In this document: piece after piece, positions 7,327-14,127 of the stretch | Numbering within the stretch: the first letter of the stretch is position 1 | How the letters are laid out: each line of letters starts with the position of its first letter | NCBI GenBank assembly: GCA_025935435.1 | Contig: JAICVH010000014.1 | Span: forward strand, 1 to 15,159 | Length of the DNA stretch: 15,159 nt | Source of the DNA: Burkholderiales bacterium | GTDB taxonomy: Bacteria > Pseudomonadota > Gammaproteobacteria > Burkholderiales > Casimicrobiaceae | Direction: 5' to 3' | Position numbers and translations under genes: made by a program | The notes under the pieces: model-generated | What the model saw: only the letters and a program-made list of their open reading frames with translations | What the model was told of the DNA's origin: nothing | The model's database searches: none

Positions 7327-8751
7327 CTACTGCGTCTTCGCCTCGGCCGACAGCGCCTTGACCGACTCGACCACCGGCGCGCCCTTCAGGTGATTGATCG
7401 CCTGCTTGAGCTGGAAGTCCTCGTCCGAGCCGAAATCGAGTCGCGGCGGCAGTGCATCCGGTTGTCCGCCCGACTTCGCTGCAGCCTTGGCGTCGGGCGT
7501 CCCCGGCGTTCCCTTGCCGGCGATGACTGCGCCCTTGCTTCCGCCGACCGCCGGAACGTCGAGGTGATGCTCGAGATTCGCCTCGCGAATGCGATTCGGT
7601 GAATCGCGGCCGTCATCGACCTGGATGTCGGGCTCGATGCCTTTCGCCTGGATCGAACGTCCGGCCGGCGTGTAATAGCGCGCGGTCGTCAGTTTCAATC
7701 CGGTGTTGTTGCCGAGCGGCAGGATCGTCTGCACCGAACCCTTGCCGAACGTCTTCGCGCCGAGCACCGTTGCGCGCTTGTGATCCTGCAACGCGCCCGC
7801 GACGATCTCGGACGCCGACGCGGTGCCGGCATCGACCAGTACGACCATCGGCACCGTCTTGACGCCCGCGGGCAGATCGCGCAGGTAATCGTCGCCGCGG
7901 CGAACGTAATTCTCACGGCTTGCCGTCAAGCGCATCCGCGCATCGGGCGTACGGCCGTCCGTGTACACGACGAGCGCGTCCTTCGGCAGGAACGCCGATG
8001 ACACGGCCACCGCCTGGTTCAGCAGGCCGCCCGGGTCGCTGCGCAGGTCGAGCACGAGACCCTTGAGGGGACCGTTCGCATAGAGCTCGCGGATTGCCTT
8101 GGCGAGATCGCCGCCGGTGTCTTCCTGGAACTTGCGCACGCGAATGTATCCGTAGCCCGGCTCGAGTGCCTTGGCACGGATGCTCTTGACGTTGATTTCC
8201 TGCCGCAGCAGCGTGAACGTCAGCGGCGTGTCGACGTCCTTGCGCACGACGGTCAAAAGCACGGACGTTCCCGGCTTGCCGCGCATCTTCTCGACCGCCT
8301 TGGCGAGCGGCATGCCGCGTGTGGCCGTGTCGTCGATCTTCACGATCAGATCGCCGGACTTGATGCCTGCCTTGAACGCCGGTGTGTCTTCGATGGGCGA
8401 GACGACGCGGATCACGCCGTCTTCGACGCCGACTTCGATGCCGAGGCCGCCGAAACGCCCCTGCGTGTCGACCTGCAACTCGTGGAAGGCTTCGGCGTCG
8501 AGAAAGTCGGAGTGCGGGTCCAGCCCGCGCACCATCCCGTTGATCGCTTCCTTGATCAACTTGTCGTCGGGTACCTGCTCGACGTAGTCGCTCTTGATCT
8601 TGCCGAATACCGCCGAGAGCAACTGCAGATCCTCGTAGGGGATCGGCAGCCGCGATTCGCGTTGCGCGAACACCGAAAGGTTCAGGCTCAGCAGCAGACC
8701 GAGCACCGCACCCATGCCAATCCAACTCGCCTTCTTCATGCCATCGCGCAT
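7327..8751 (-). CDS. ctpA: Carboxy-terminal processing protease CtpA (S41 family)
   Basis: A periplasmic, membrane-anchored serine protease that trims or degrades exported proteins, often peptidoglycan-hydrolase-related substrates. From the ATG at 8751 the protein has 474 residues. An N-terminal hydrophobic anchor or signal (about residues 7-30, ending SVFA) comes first, followed by a PDZ domain (about 97-185, with GRFGGLGIEVG and GIKSGDLIVKIDD). The S41 core carries the nucleophile S312 in GTASASEIVAGAL and the general base K337 in KTFGKGSVQ. Q341 completes the Ser-Lys-Gln arrangement known for CtpA-type enzymes. The C-terminal 90 residues are Gly/Pro/Lys-rich with a short helical end. A GTG at 8796 is possible but lies only about nine bases from the predicted transcription start. 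An ATG at 8739 (MKKASW) is the other alternative. It is codirectional with gpmI but has its own putative promoter. Confidence 0.95.
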   Translation of the reverse strand: MRDGMKKASWIGMGAVLGLLLSLNLSVFAQRESRLPIPYEDLQLLSAVFGKIKSDYVEQVPDDKLIKEAINGMVRGLDPHSDFLDAEAFHELQVDTQGRFGGLGIEVGVEDGVIRVVSPIEDTPAFKAGIKSGDLIVKIDDTATRGMPLAKAVEKMRGKPGTSVLLTVVRKDVDTPLTFTLLRQEINVKSIRAKALEPGYGYIRVRKFQEDTGGDLAKAIRELYANGPLKGLVLDLRSDPGGLLNQAVAVSSAFLPKDALVVYTDGRTPDARMRLTASRENYVRRGDDYLRDLPAGVKTVPMVVLVDAGTASASEIVAGALQDHKRATVLGAKTFGKGSVQTILPLGNNTGLKLTTARYYTPAGRSIQAKGIEPDIQVDDGRDSPNRIREANLEHHLDVPAVGGSKGAVIAGKGTPGTPDAKAAAKSGGQPDALPPRLDFGSDEDFQLKQAINHLKGAPVVESVKALSAEAKTQ

Positions 8752-9052
8752 CGCCAACCCCGATTCGTCCTTATCCGACCGCGAGGAACGCCCCACGGAA
8801 CCTCGAAAACAAGTATACGCCCGCCGGTACGTCGAAATTGCATCGGTTCCCGGCGCTTTCCGCTAGCCGGCGGGTGCCGGCGGCCGGGCTGTCGTCGACA
8901 GCTGGCGTCGCATCTGGGACGGGATTGCCGGCAGAAAGGTGCACCGGCGCGGGAAGCAACTTCGCCGCGATGTCCGCGCGGCTTGCATTGGTCCGTCGTC
9001 GCGCTCGCGAGTTCCGTGGAGGCGCGCTGACGATGCGTCACGCTGCGGACGG
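8752..9052. other. 301-base gap between gpmI and ctpA, no gene found
   Basis: Both flanking genes are on the minus strand. I translated the minus strand here and found no recognisable protein, including no trace of an M23 peptidase (EnvC). The only open frame is a 62-residue TTG-started one with no family resemblance. The gap holds the putative ctpA -10 box (8812-8817) and a GC-rich segment (8866-8896) with repeated GCCGGC hexamers that can form a short stem (8866-8881) without a U-run. Confidence 0.6.
8812..8817 (-). promoter_or_regulatory. Candidate -10 box for ctpA
   Basis: On the minus strand the gap reads GCGTATACTTG, in which TATACT differs from the sigma-70 -10 consensus at one position. 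Transcription would begin near 8805, leaving about 54 bases before the ATG at 8751. TTCGAC lies upstream at 8836-8831, but the 13-base spacing is short, so the -35 element is not convincing. This box supports an independent transcript for ctpA and argues against the GTG start at 8796. Confidence 0.5.
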
Positions 9053-10678
9053 CTAGCGTGGCGGCGTCCGCTCCATCTCCCGGTTCTCGAGCCGTACCAG
9101 CGCGTGACCTGTCATTTCGGCGGGCTTCGGCAGTCCCATCAGCGCGAGCAGCGTCGGCGCGATGTCCTGCAGCGCGCCGCCCGGCATCAACGTCGCCGGC
9201 CGGCCGACGTAGACGCACGGTACGAGGTTCAGCGTATGCGCCGTGTGCGCCTGGCCGGTCGTGTCGTCATGCAGTTGCTCGGCATTGCCGTGGTCAGCGG
9301 TGATGAGCACTTCGCCACCGACCGCGCGCGCGGCGTCGACCACGCGGCCGATGCACGCATCGAGGGTTTCGATCGCCCGCTTCGCGGCATCGAAGTTGCC
9401 TGTATGTCCGACCATGTCGCCGTTCGCGTAGTTGCAGACGATGGCGTCGTAGCGGCCGCTCGCGATCGCGTCGACGAGCCGGTCGGTGACCTCAACGGCG
9501 CTCATTTCCGGCTTCAGATCGTACGTCGCCACTTTGGGCGACGGCACGAGGATGCGATCCTCGCCGGGGTAGACGGCCTCGCTGCCGCCATTGAAGAAGT
9601 ACGTGACGTGCGCGTACTTCTCCGTCTCGGCGATCCGCAACTGATGCAAACCGCGTTCCGCCAGGTACTCTCCGAATCCGTTGGCGACGACCTGCGGCCC
9701 GAATGCGACCGGAAGTTCCCGGAACTCATCCCCGTAACGGGTCAGGCACACGAAGCGTGCAAGGCGCGGTACCCGCTTGCGCGTGAAACCGTCGAACTGC
9801 GGATCGGTCAACGCCCGCGTCAACTGCCGCGCGCGATCCGCGCGGAAATTCATGAACACCACGACGTCGCCGTCGCGCATGCGCGTGACCTGCCCCTCTG
9901 CGTCGACGATTGCGGTGGCCTGCACGAATTCGTCCGATTCTCCGCGCGCATACGCCGCTTCGAGTCCCTCTGTCGCGGAGCGCGCCTGGAACGGCGCGTT
10001 GCCATCGACGATCGCCGCGTAAGCGGGCGCTACGCGTTCCCAGCGCCCATCGCGATCCATTGCGAAGTAACGGCCGCAGATCGTCGCGATGCGCGCTCGC
10101 GGCTGCCGCGCGCAGGTATTCATCATGAATTCGAGCGACGGCTTGGCACTGCGTGGCGGCGTATCGCGACCGTCGAGGAACGCGTGAACGGCGACCGCGA
10201 CACCCGCACCAGCCGCCATGTCGACCATGGCGCCGAGCTGTCGCTGGTGACTATGCACGCCTCCCGGCGACAAAAGGCCGAGGACATGCAGCGTCGCGCC
10301 TGTGGCACGGGCGCACTCGACGGCGTCCACGAGCGCCGGATTGCGCACGAACTGCCCATCGCGAATTGCGACATCGATCCGCGTGTAATCCTGATATACG
10401 ACGCGGCCCGCACCGATATTGAGATGTCCGACTTCCGAATTGCCCATCTGGCCTTCGGGCAGGCCTACGCGCAATTCCGACGCATCGAGGGTCGTATGCG
10501 GACACGTCGCGAGCAACCGGCGCCAGTTTGGCGCGTCGGCGCGCGTGATGGCGTTGTCGGGTGCGTCTTCGCGGCACCCGAAGCCGTCGAGAATGACCAG
10601 CACGACCGGCCGCACGCTGGGTACGACGGACGCGCTGCTCAAAGCGGGTGACGTTGCGGGAGGCGCGAGGGTGTCCAT
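9053..10678 (-). CDS. gpmI: 2,3-bisphosphoglycerate-independent phosphoglycerate mutase
   Basis: GpmI interconverts 3- and 2-phosphoglycerate in glycolysis and gluconeogenesis, using two Mn2+ ions and a phosphoserine intermediate. From the ATG at 10678 the protein has 541 residues, slightly longer than the usual 510-530 because of about 20 extra Ala/Pro/Ser residues at the N-terminus. The conserved sequence begins at VRPVVLVILDGFG, with metal-ligand D31. The nucleophile is S81 in GQMGNSEVGHLNIGAGR. Later motifs are AFLDGRDTPP, FMNFRADRARQLT, NYANGDMVGHTG and ITADHGNAE, which supply the substrate and metal ligands. A GTG at 10711 could add 11 residues, but it would overlap the predicted divergent promoter. 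The gene is divergent from the rhodanese-grxC-secB operon, as gpmM is in E. coli, but it is not followed by envC. Confidence 0.97.
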   Translation of the reverse strand: MDTLAPPATSPALSSASVVPSVRPVVLVILDGFGCREDAPDNAITRADAPNWRRLLATCPHTTLDASELRVGLPEGQMGNSEVGHLNIGAGRVVYQDYTRIDVAIRDGQFVRNPALVDAVECARATGATLHVLGLLSPGGVHSHQRQLGAMVDMAAGAGVAVAVHAFLDGRDTPPRSAKPSLEFMMNTCARQPRARIATICGRYFAMDRDGRWERVAPAYAAIVDGNAPFQARSATEGLEAAYARGESDEFVQATAIVDAEGQVTRMRDGDVVVFMNFRADRARQLTRALTDPQFDGFTRKRVPRLARFVCLTRYGDEFRELPVAFGPQVVANGFGEYLAERGLHQLRIAETEKYAHVTYFFNGGSEAVYPGEDRILVPSPKVATYDLKPEMSAVEVTDRLVDAIASGRYDAIVCNYANGDMVGHTGNFDAAKRAIETLDACIGRVVDAARAVGGEVLITADHGNAEQLHDDTTGQAHTAHTLNLVPCVYVGRPATLMPGGALQDIAPTLLALMGLPKPAEMTGHALVRLENREMERTPPR

Positions 10679-10695
10679 CGGGCGGCGCTGGCGCG

Positions 10696-10707
10696 ACGCT
10701 CGAGCGT
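10696..10707. promoter_or_regulatory. Palindrome between gpmI and the rhodanese gene
   Basis: ACGCTCGAGCGT is a perfect 12-bp palindrome in the 72-base gap between the two divergent genes. It covers the position expected for the -35 box of the plus-strand promoter and would lie in the gpmI leader. It is a candidate operator; the GC-rich background makes chance occurrence possible. Confidence 0.35.
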
Positions 10708-10718
10708 GCACCGTGCGC

Positions 10719-10728
10719 TATCATTTTA
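10719..10728. promoter_or_regulatory. Overlapping divergent -10 boxes (gpmI and rhodanese operon)
   Basis: This is the only AT-rich patch in the gap. On the plus strand TATCAT (10719-10724) would drive the rhodanese gene with a leader of about 20 bases. On the minus strand TAAAAT (10728-10723) would drive gpmI with a leader of about 38 bases. Neither has a good -35 partner. Two promoters sharing the same bases would be mutually exclusive. Confidence 0.4.
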
Positions 10729-10750
10729 GTCTTTGCCCCGATTGGGCCTC

Positions 10751-11167
10751 ATGCTGCCTTTCCTAGAAAAAAACTGGCCGTTGGTATTGGTGTTCGTGCT
10801 CTCCGGCGTCATGTTGCTGTGGCCGTTTCTCCAGCGGCGGCTGTCCCCGGTGCAGGAGATCGGCACGTTCGACGCCACGCGGCTCATCAACACGGCGAAT
10901 CCGATCGTCCTCGACGTTCGCGAACCGAAGGAATTCACCGGCGCGCAACTGCCGAACGCCATGCACATTCCGTTGTCCCAGTTGAAGGATCGCGGCACCG
11001 AACTCGCGAAGTTCGTCGCCCGGCCGGTCATCGTGTACTGCGATCGCGGCCAGCGCGGCGGTGCGGCGGCGTCCGCGTTGAACAAGCTGGGTTTTACGCG
11101 CGTACAAAGTCTGCGCGGCGGGCTTCGTGCATGGCGCGATGCCGGGTTGCCGGTTCAAAAGATCTGA
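10751..11167 (+). CDS. yibN: Membrane-anchored rhodanese-like protein (YibN family)
   Basis: A 138-residue protein with a single N-terminal transmembrane helix (about residues 9-27, WPLVLVFVLSGVMLLWPFL) followed by one rhodanese domain facing the cytoplasm or periplasm. The domain has LDVREPKEF (54-62), GAQLPNAMHIPLSQL (64-78) and the active-site loop YCDRGQRGGAAA with C97, the residue expected to carry a persulfide. It ends with the typical LRGGLRAWRDAGLPV. Rhodaneses move sulfane sulfur; the physiological acceptor of YibN-type proteins is not settled. The ATG at 10751 is preferred over a TTG at 10733. The stop overlaps the grxC start by one base (TGATG). The order rhodanese-grxC-secB-gpsA matches E. 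coli yibN-grxC-secB-gpsA. Confidence 0.93.
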   Translation: MLPFLEKNWPLVLVFVLSGVMLLWPFLQRRLSPVQEIGTFDATRLINTANPIVLDVREPKEFTGAQLPNAMHIPLSQLKDRGTELAKFVARPVIVYCDRGQRGGAAASALNKLGFTRVQSLRGGLRAWRDAGLPVQKI

Positions 11168-11457
11168 TGGACAGCACACAATCCACCCCATCGCCGCGCG
11201 TCACGATGTACACGACCGCCTACTGCGGTTATTGCGTCCGCGCTGAGCGACTGCTCGCGTCGCGCGGCGTCGACGATGTGTTCAAGGTGCGCGTCGACGA
11301 AAATCCCGCCGAGCGCGTCACGATGATGCAGCGCACCGGACGCCGCACGGTGCCGCAGATCTACATCGGCGAGCATCACGTCGGCGGCTATGACGACCTC
11401 GCGGCGCTCGATCGCGCCGGACGCCTGAGCGCACTCCTCTCCGGCAAGGCCGCTTAA
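11167..11457 (+). CDS. grxC: Glutaredoxin 3
   Basis: A 96-residue class I glutaredoxin that reduces disulphides and glutathione mixed disulphides in the cytoplasm with electrons from glutathione. After a ten-residue polar extension the thioredoxin fold begins RVTMYTTAYC. The redox motif is C20-G-Y-C23 rather than the CPYC usual for GrxC. Glutathione-binding features are intact: TVPQIYIG with the cis-proline, and GGYDDL. The start overlaps the rhodanese stop (TGATG), so the two proteins are probably coupled, which fits a joint role in sulfur and thiol handling. A gap of 100 bases with its own promoter-like element separates it from secB. Identification is firm; the CGYC variant should still be a dithiol enzyme. 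Confidence 0.95.
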   Translation: MDSTQSTPSPRVTMYTTAYCGYCVRAERLLASRGVDDVFKVRVDENPAERVTMMQRTGRRTVPQIYIGEHHVGGYDDLAALDRAGRLSALLSGKAA

Positions 11458-11492
11458 CCGGGATTCGGCAGCGCGGCACGGCCGCGTCATAC

Positions 11493-11531
11493 CGAGGCGG
11501 CGCATGTTGCTCAGGTAAAATCGCCGCCTCG
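11493..11531. promoter_or_regulatory. 10-bp inverted repeat around a -10 box upstream of secB
   Basis: CGAGGCGGCG (11493-11502) and CGCCGCCTCG (11522-11531) are perfect inverted copies separated by 20-odd bases. The spacer contains GGTAAAAT, whose TAAAAT (11516-11521) is a good -10 candidate with transcription starting near the second arm. The arrangement could be a repressor operator or, if transcription starts further upstream, an RNA hairpin. No clear -35 hexamer is present. Confidence 0.5.
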
Positions 11532-11543
11532 CCTGAATCTCAC

Positions 11544-11547
11544 CGGA
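11544..11547 (+). promoter_or_regulatory. Ribosome binding site of secB
   Basis: GGAG lies ten bases before the secB ATG at 11558. It is one of only two clear Shine-Dalgarno sequences in the window, the other being before the gene at 15117. Confidence 0.6.
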
Positions 11548-11557
11548 GTTCCCCAGC

Positions 11558-12061
11558 ATGGCCGATTCGCAGCCCGCACCAAGCGCGGACCCGCAACCCG
11601 CATCCGCGCAAGGCGGCACCACCGCGCAGCTTGCGATCGAGAAAATCTACGTCAAGGACCTGTCGCTGGAAAACCCTGGCGCCCCGCAGTCGTTCCAGAT
11701 GGCCGAAGCGCCGCAGATCGAGATCGGGCTGCGGACGCGCGGCGAACAGGTGGCGACCGACGTCTACGAATGCGTGCTGACGCTGACGGTCACGGCGCGC
11801 GCGAACGACAAGACGGTCTTTCTGATCGAGGCGGCGCAGGCAGGCGTATTCGCGATTCGCGGCGTGCCGCCCAACCAGTTGCAGCAGGTGCTCGCCATTC
11901 ATTGTCCGACCGTGCTCTTCCCGTACGCGCGCGAAACGGTCGCCGACGCGACGATGCGCGCAGGGTTTCCTCCCGTGCATCTTGCGCCGATCAATTTCGA
12001 GGCGCTGTACCAGCAACAGCTTGCACAAGCATCCGCCGAAGCGCCCGCCGTCACGAATTGA
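11558..12061 (+). CDS. secB: Protein-export chaperone SecB
   Basis: SecB is a homotetrameric cytoplasmic chaperone that keeps precursor proteins unfolded and delivers them to SecA. The 167-residue protein has a disordered Ala/Pro/Gln-rich N-terminus (about residues 1-24). The conserved body then runs AIEKIYVKDLSLENPGAP, followed by VFLIEAAQAGVFAIRGVP, then CPTVLFPYARETVADATMRAGFPPVHLAPINFEALYQQQ. The FPY.RE..AD...RAGFPP segment is the family signature and includes the SecA-contact surface. The usual length is about 150-165. It has a clear ribosome binding site and probably its own promoter inside an inverted repeat. It precedes the exported SH3 protein by 25 bases. Confidence 0.97.
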   Translation: MADSQPAPSADPQPASAQGGTTAQLAIEKIYVKDLSLENPGAPQSFQMAEAPQIEIGLRTRGEQVATDVYECVLTLTVTARANDKTVFLIEAAQAGVFAIRGVPPNQLQQVLAIHCPTVLFPYARETVADATMRAGFPPVHLAPINFEALYQQQLAQASAEAPAVTN

Positions 12062-12070
12062 GGCAGCGCC

Positions 12071-12086
12071 GCCGCGTGCGCGCGGC
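12071..12086 (+). promoter_or_regulatory. Hairpin abutting the start codon of the SH3 gene
   Basis: GCCGCG and CGCGGC form a perfect 6-bp stem over a TGCG loop, and the last paired base directly precedes the ATG at 12087. The hairpin fills the Shine-Dalgarno position, where no purine-rich site exists, so it may hold initiation low until ribosomes arrive from secB. Confidence 0.45.
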
Positions 12087-12551
12087 ATGAAGGTCCGGTT
12101 TCGCGCTGCGGTGACGTCCGGTCTCATTGCCGCCGGGCTGACCGCGCACGCGGCCGATTTCCGCGTGACAAGCGATGCTGCAACGGTCCTTTACGACGCG
12201 CCCTCGGCGCGCGCCCGTCCGCTGTTCGTCTACGGTCGCGACGTGCCGGTCGAGGCGCTCGTCAACGTCGAAGGCTGGACGAAGGTGCGCGACGTCGCCG
12301 GCACGATCGGCTGGATGCAGGCGAAGAGCCTGTCGGAGCGGCGCATGGTCGTCGTGCGCGTCGCTGCCGACGTGCGTGCGAGCCCCGAGGACACCGCGCC
12401 GATCGTGTTTCGCGCCGACCGCGATGTGCTGCTCGAAGTCGCGGAAACCGCTGCGTCGCCGTCCGCGACGACGATGCCCGGTTGGCTCAAGGTGCGCCAC
12501 CGGGACGGCCAGACCGGCTTCATTCGACTGGCGCAGGTGTTCGGGTTCTGA
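12087..12551 (+). CDS. Exported SH3-domain protein
   Basis: A 154-residue protein with a clear signal peptide (MKVRFRAAVTSGLIAAGLTAHA, cleavage after AHA near residue 22). Two bacterial SH3-type repeats follow: the first spans about residues 25-85 (ATVLYDAPSARARPLFVYGR, then VEGWTKVRDVAGTIGWMQAKSL) and the second about 88-154 (VRVAADVRASPEDTAPIVF, then GWLKVRHRDGQTGFIRLAQVFGF). Such domains often bind cell-wall or protein ligands; no catalytic domain is present. It lies between secB (25-base gap) and gpsA (32-base gap), a placement seen in other betaproteobacteria and absent from E. coli. I chose this ATG because the signal peptide starts there; longer in-frame starts would read through the end of secB. 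The exact role is unknown. Confidence 0.86.
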   Translation: MKVRFRAAVTSGLIAAGLTAHAADFRVTSDAATVLYDAPSARARPLFVYGRDVPVEALVNVEGWTKVRDVAGTIGWMQAKSLSERRMVVVRVAADVRASPEDTAPIVFRADRDVLLEVAETAASPSATTMPGWLKVRHRDGQTGFIRLAQVFGF

Positions 12552-12583
12552 TCGCGCCCGGCTTCGCCTCCGGACTCGGATCG

Positions 12584-13597
12584 ATGACGGCGTTTACGCG
12601 AGTTGCGGTGCTGGGCGGCGGAGCATGGGGCACGGCGCTGGCCGTGCATCTCGCGACCCGAAGCCACGACCGGCCTGGTGTCAAGCTTTACGTACGCTCG
12701 CCATTGCAGGCGCGTGACTGCCAGGCCGCGCGCGAAAATCGTCGCTACCTTCCGCGCGTCACGCTGCCGCCCTCGCTTGCGGTCACGTCACGGATCAGCG
12801 ACGTCGCCGATGCGGAACTGCTGATTGCCGCAACGCCCGTCGCTGGCCTGATGCCGCTCGTGCATGAACTGCACGCCGCGCGCATTGCGGGACCGCTCGT
12901 GTCGCTGTCAAAGGGTTTCGTCGCCACACGTCAAGGCACGGCAACGTGGTCGCTGCCGCACCAGGCGCTCGCGACGCAATGGCAGCATCCGGTCGGCAGC
13001 GTGACCGGCCCGACGTTCGCGGTCGAAGTCGCGCAGGGATTGCCGACCGCGCTTGTCGTCGGATCGACCGATGCTGCGCTGACCGCCGCCGTTGCCGCGC
13101 TCCTTCGCAGCGACACGCTGCGCGCTTACCCGAGCGACGATCTGATCGGCATCGAGGTCGGCGGCGCGGTGAAGAATGTATTTGCGATCGCCGCCGGGGC
13201 GAGCGATGCGCTCGGCTTCGGCGATAACGCACGCGCCGCGCTGATCACGCGCGGTCTCGCCGAGTCAGGGCGCCTGTCCGCTGCGCTCGGCGGGCGGCGG
13301 GAAACGCTGATGGGCCTGGCGGGCCTCGGCGATCTGGTGCTGACATGTACGGGAAATCTGTCGCGCAATCGCCGTGTCGGTCTCGGCCTGGCGCGCGGGC
13401 AACCGCTGGCCGCGATCGTTTCCGAAATCGGCCACGTCGCCGAAGGCATCGAGGCGGCACGCGCAACGCGCGACCTCGCGCGTCAGTTTGCGCTCGACAT
13501 GCCGATCGTCGATGCCGTCAACCGCGTGCTGTACGAGGGCGTCGCGCCGCGTGAGGCAGTGCTTGCGCTGCTGGCAAGGGAGCCAAAGGGGGAATGA
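12584..13597 (+). CDS. gpsA: Glycerol-3-phosphate dehydrogenase [NAD(P)+]
   Basis: GpsA reduces dihydroxyacetone phosphate to sn-glycerol 3-phosphate, the backbone for phospholipid synthesis, in the cytoplasm. The 337-residue protein matches the family length. It has the Rossmann loop VLGGGAWGTALA (9-20), SLSKGF (108-112, with K110), GPTFAVEVAQGLPTA (142-156) and EVGGAVKNVFAIAAG (191-205) with the catalytic lysine K197. It continues with GDNARAALITRGLAE and the substrate loop GLAGLGDLVLTCTGNLSRNRR. The ATG at 12584 is chosen because the nucleotide-binding strand begins immediately after it; an earlier GTG start would overlap the SH3 gene. It is the last gene of the plus-strand operon and converges on trmL with a 48-base gap and no convincing terminator. 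In E. coli the next gene would be cysE, which is missing here. Confidence 0.97.
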   Translation: MTAFTRVAVLGGGAWGTALAVHLATRSHDRPGVKLYVRSPLQARDCQAARENRRYLPRVTLPPSLAVTSRISDVADAELLIAATPVAGLMPLVHELHAARIAGPLVSLSKGFVATRQGTATWSLPHQALATQWQHPVGSVTGPTFAVEVAQGLPTALVVGSTDAALTAAVAALLRSDTLRAYPSDDLIGIEVGGAVKNVFAIAAGASDALGFGDNARAALITRGLAESGRLSAALGGRRETLMGLAGLGDLVLTCTGNLSRNRRVGLGLARGQPLAAIVSEIGHVAEGIEAARATRDLARQFALDMPIVDAVNRVLYEGVAPREAVLALLAREPKGE

Positions 13598-13645
13598 GGC
13601 GAGACGCGAGGGTCGGGGTCGAAGATTGATGCTCGCTCCCGGCTG

Positions 13646-14116
13646 CTAGCGGCTGACAAACCCCTGCTGTCGCCACGCCTCGTACACGGCGACCGCAACG
13701 GCGTTCGACAGATTGAGGCTCCGCACGCCGGGGCGCATCGGTATGCGCACCTGCATCTCAGCGCCGAAATGCATGACCACGTCGGCGGGCAACCCGGACG
13801 TCTCACAGCCGAACGTCAACACGTCGCCCGGAACGTAGGCGACGTCGTATGCCGAGCGCGTCGCCTGCGTCGTGAACGCGAACCAGCGTCGCGGCGCTGG
13901 CGCGTCGAGCGCGGCGCGACATGCTGCGAAATCGCGATGCACGGTGACGCGCGCGTATTCGTGATAGTCGAGACCCGCGCGACGCAGTTCGCGATCGTTC
14001 ATCCGAAAGCCGAGCGGCTCGACCAGATGCAGTTCAGTCGCCGTATTCGCCGTCAGCCGGATCACGTTTCCGGTGTTTGGCGGAATCACCGGATGTACGA
14101 GGACGACCGCGAACAT
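13646..14116 (-). CDS. trmL: tRNA (cytidine(34)-2'-O)-methyltransferase
   Basis: TrmL is a dimeric SPOUT-class methyltransferase that modifies the wobble base of tRNA-Leu isoacceptors with S-adenosylmethionine. The 156-residue protein is almost exactly the length of E. coli TrmL (157). The three SPOUT motifs are present: PPNTGNVIRLTANT (12-25), FGCETSGLP (102-110) and RIPMRPGVRSLNLSNAVAVA (124-143), the last forming the deep trefoil knot that binds the cofactor. The ATG at 14116 begins the first beta strand (MFAVVLVHPVIPPNTGN). It follows comF by 11 bases on the same strand with a weak ribosome binding site, so the two are probably cotranscribed. Confidence 0.95.
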   Translation of the reverse strand: MFAVVLVHPVIPPNTGNVIRLTANTATELHLVEPLGFRMNDRELRRAGLDYHEYARVTVHRDFAACRAALDAPAPRRWFAFTTQATRSAYDVAYVPGDVLTFGCETSGLPADVVMHFGAEMQVRIPMRPGVRSLNLSNAVAVAVYEAWRQQGFVSR

Positions 14117-14127
14117 CGGCGTTAGCT

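Noticed and set aside
8752..8796. A GTG start for ctpA adding 15 polar residues.
   Set aside because: It lies only about nine bases from the predicted transcription start, and the signal segment fits the ATGs at 8751 or 8739 better.
8939..10651. A 570-codon plus-strand frame opposite gpmI, and a 377-codon frame at 2041-3174 opposite the heptosyltransferase.
   Set aside because: Both are shadows of genes with intact catalytic motifs and show no protein-like features of their own.
11472..11486. Hairpin CGCGGC-ACG-GCCGCG after grxC.
   Set aside because: The stem is six bases with a three-base loop and no T-tract, so it is a poor terminator.
13598..13645. Possible bidirectional terminator between gpsA and trmL.
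   Set aside because: No stable stem with a T-run was found in the 48 bases.
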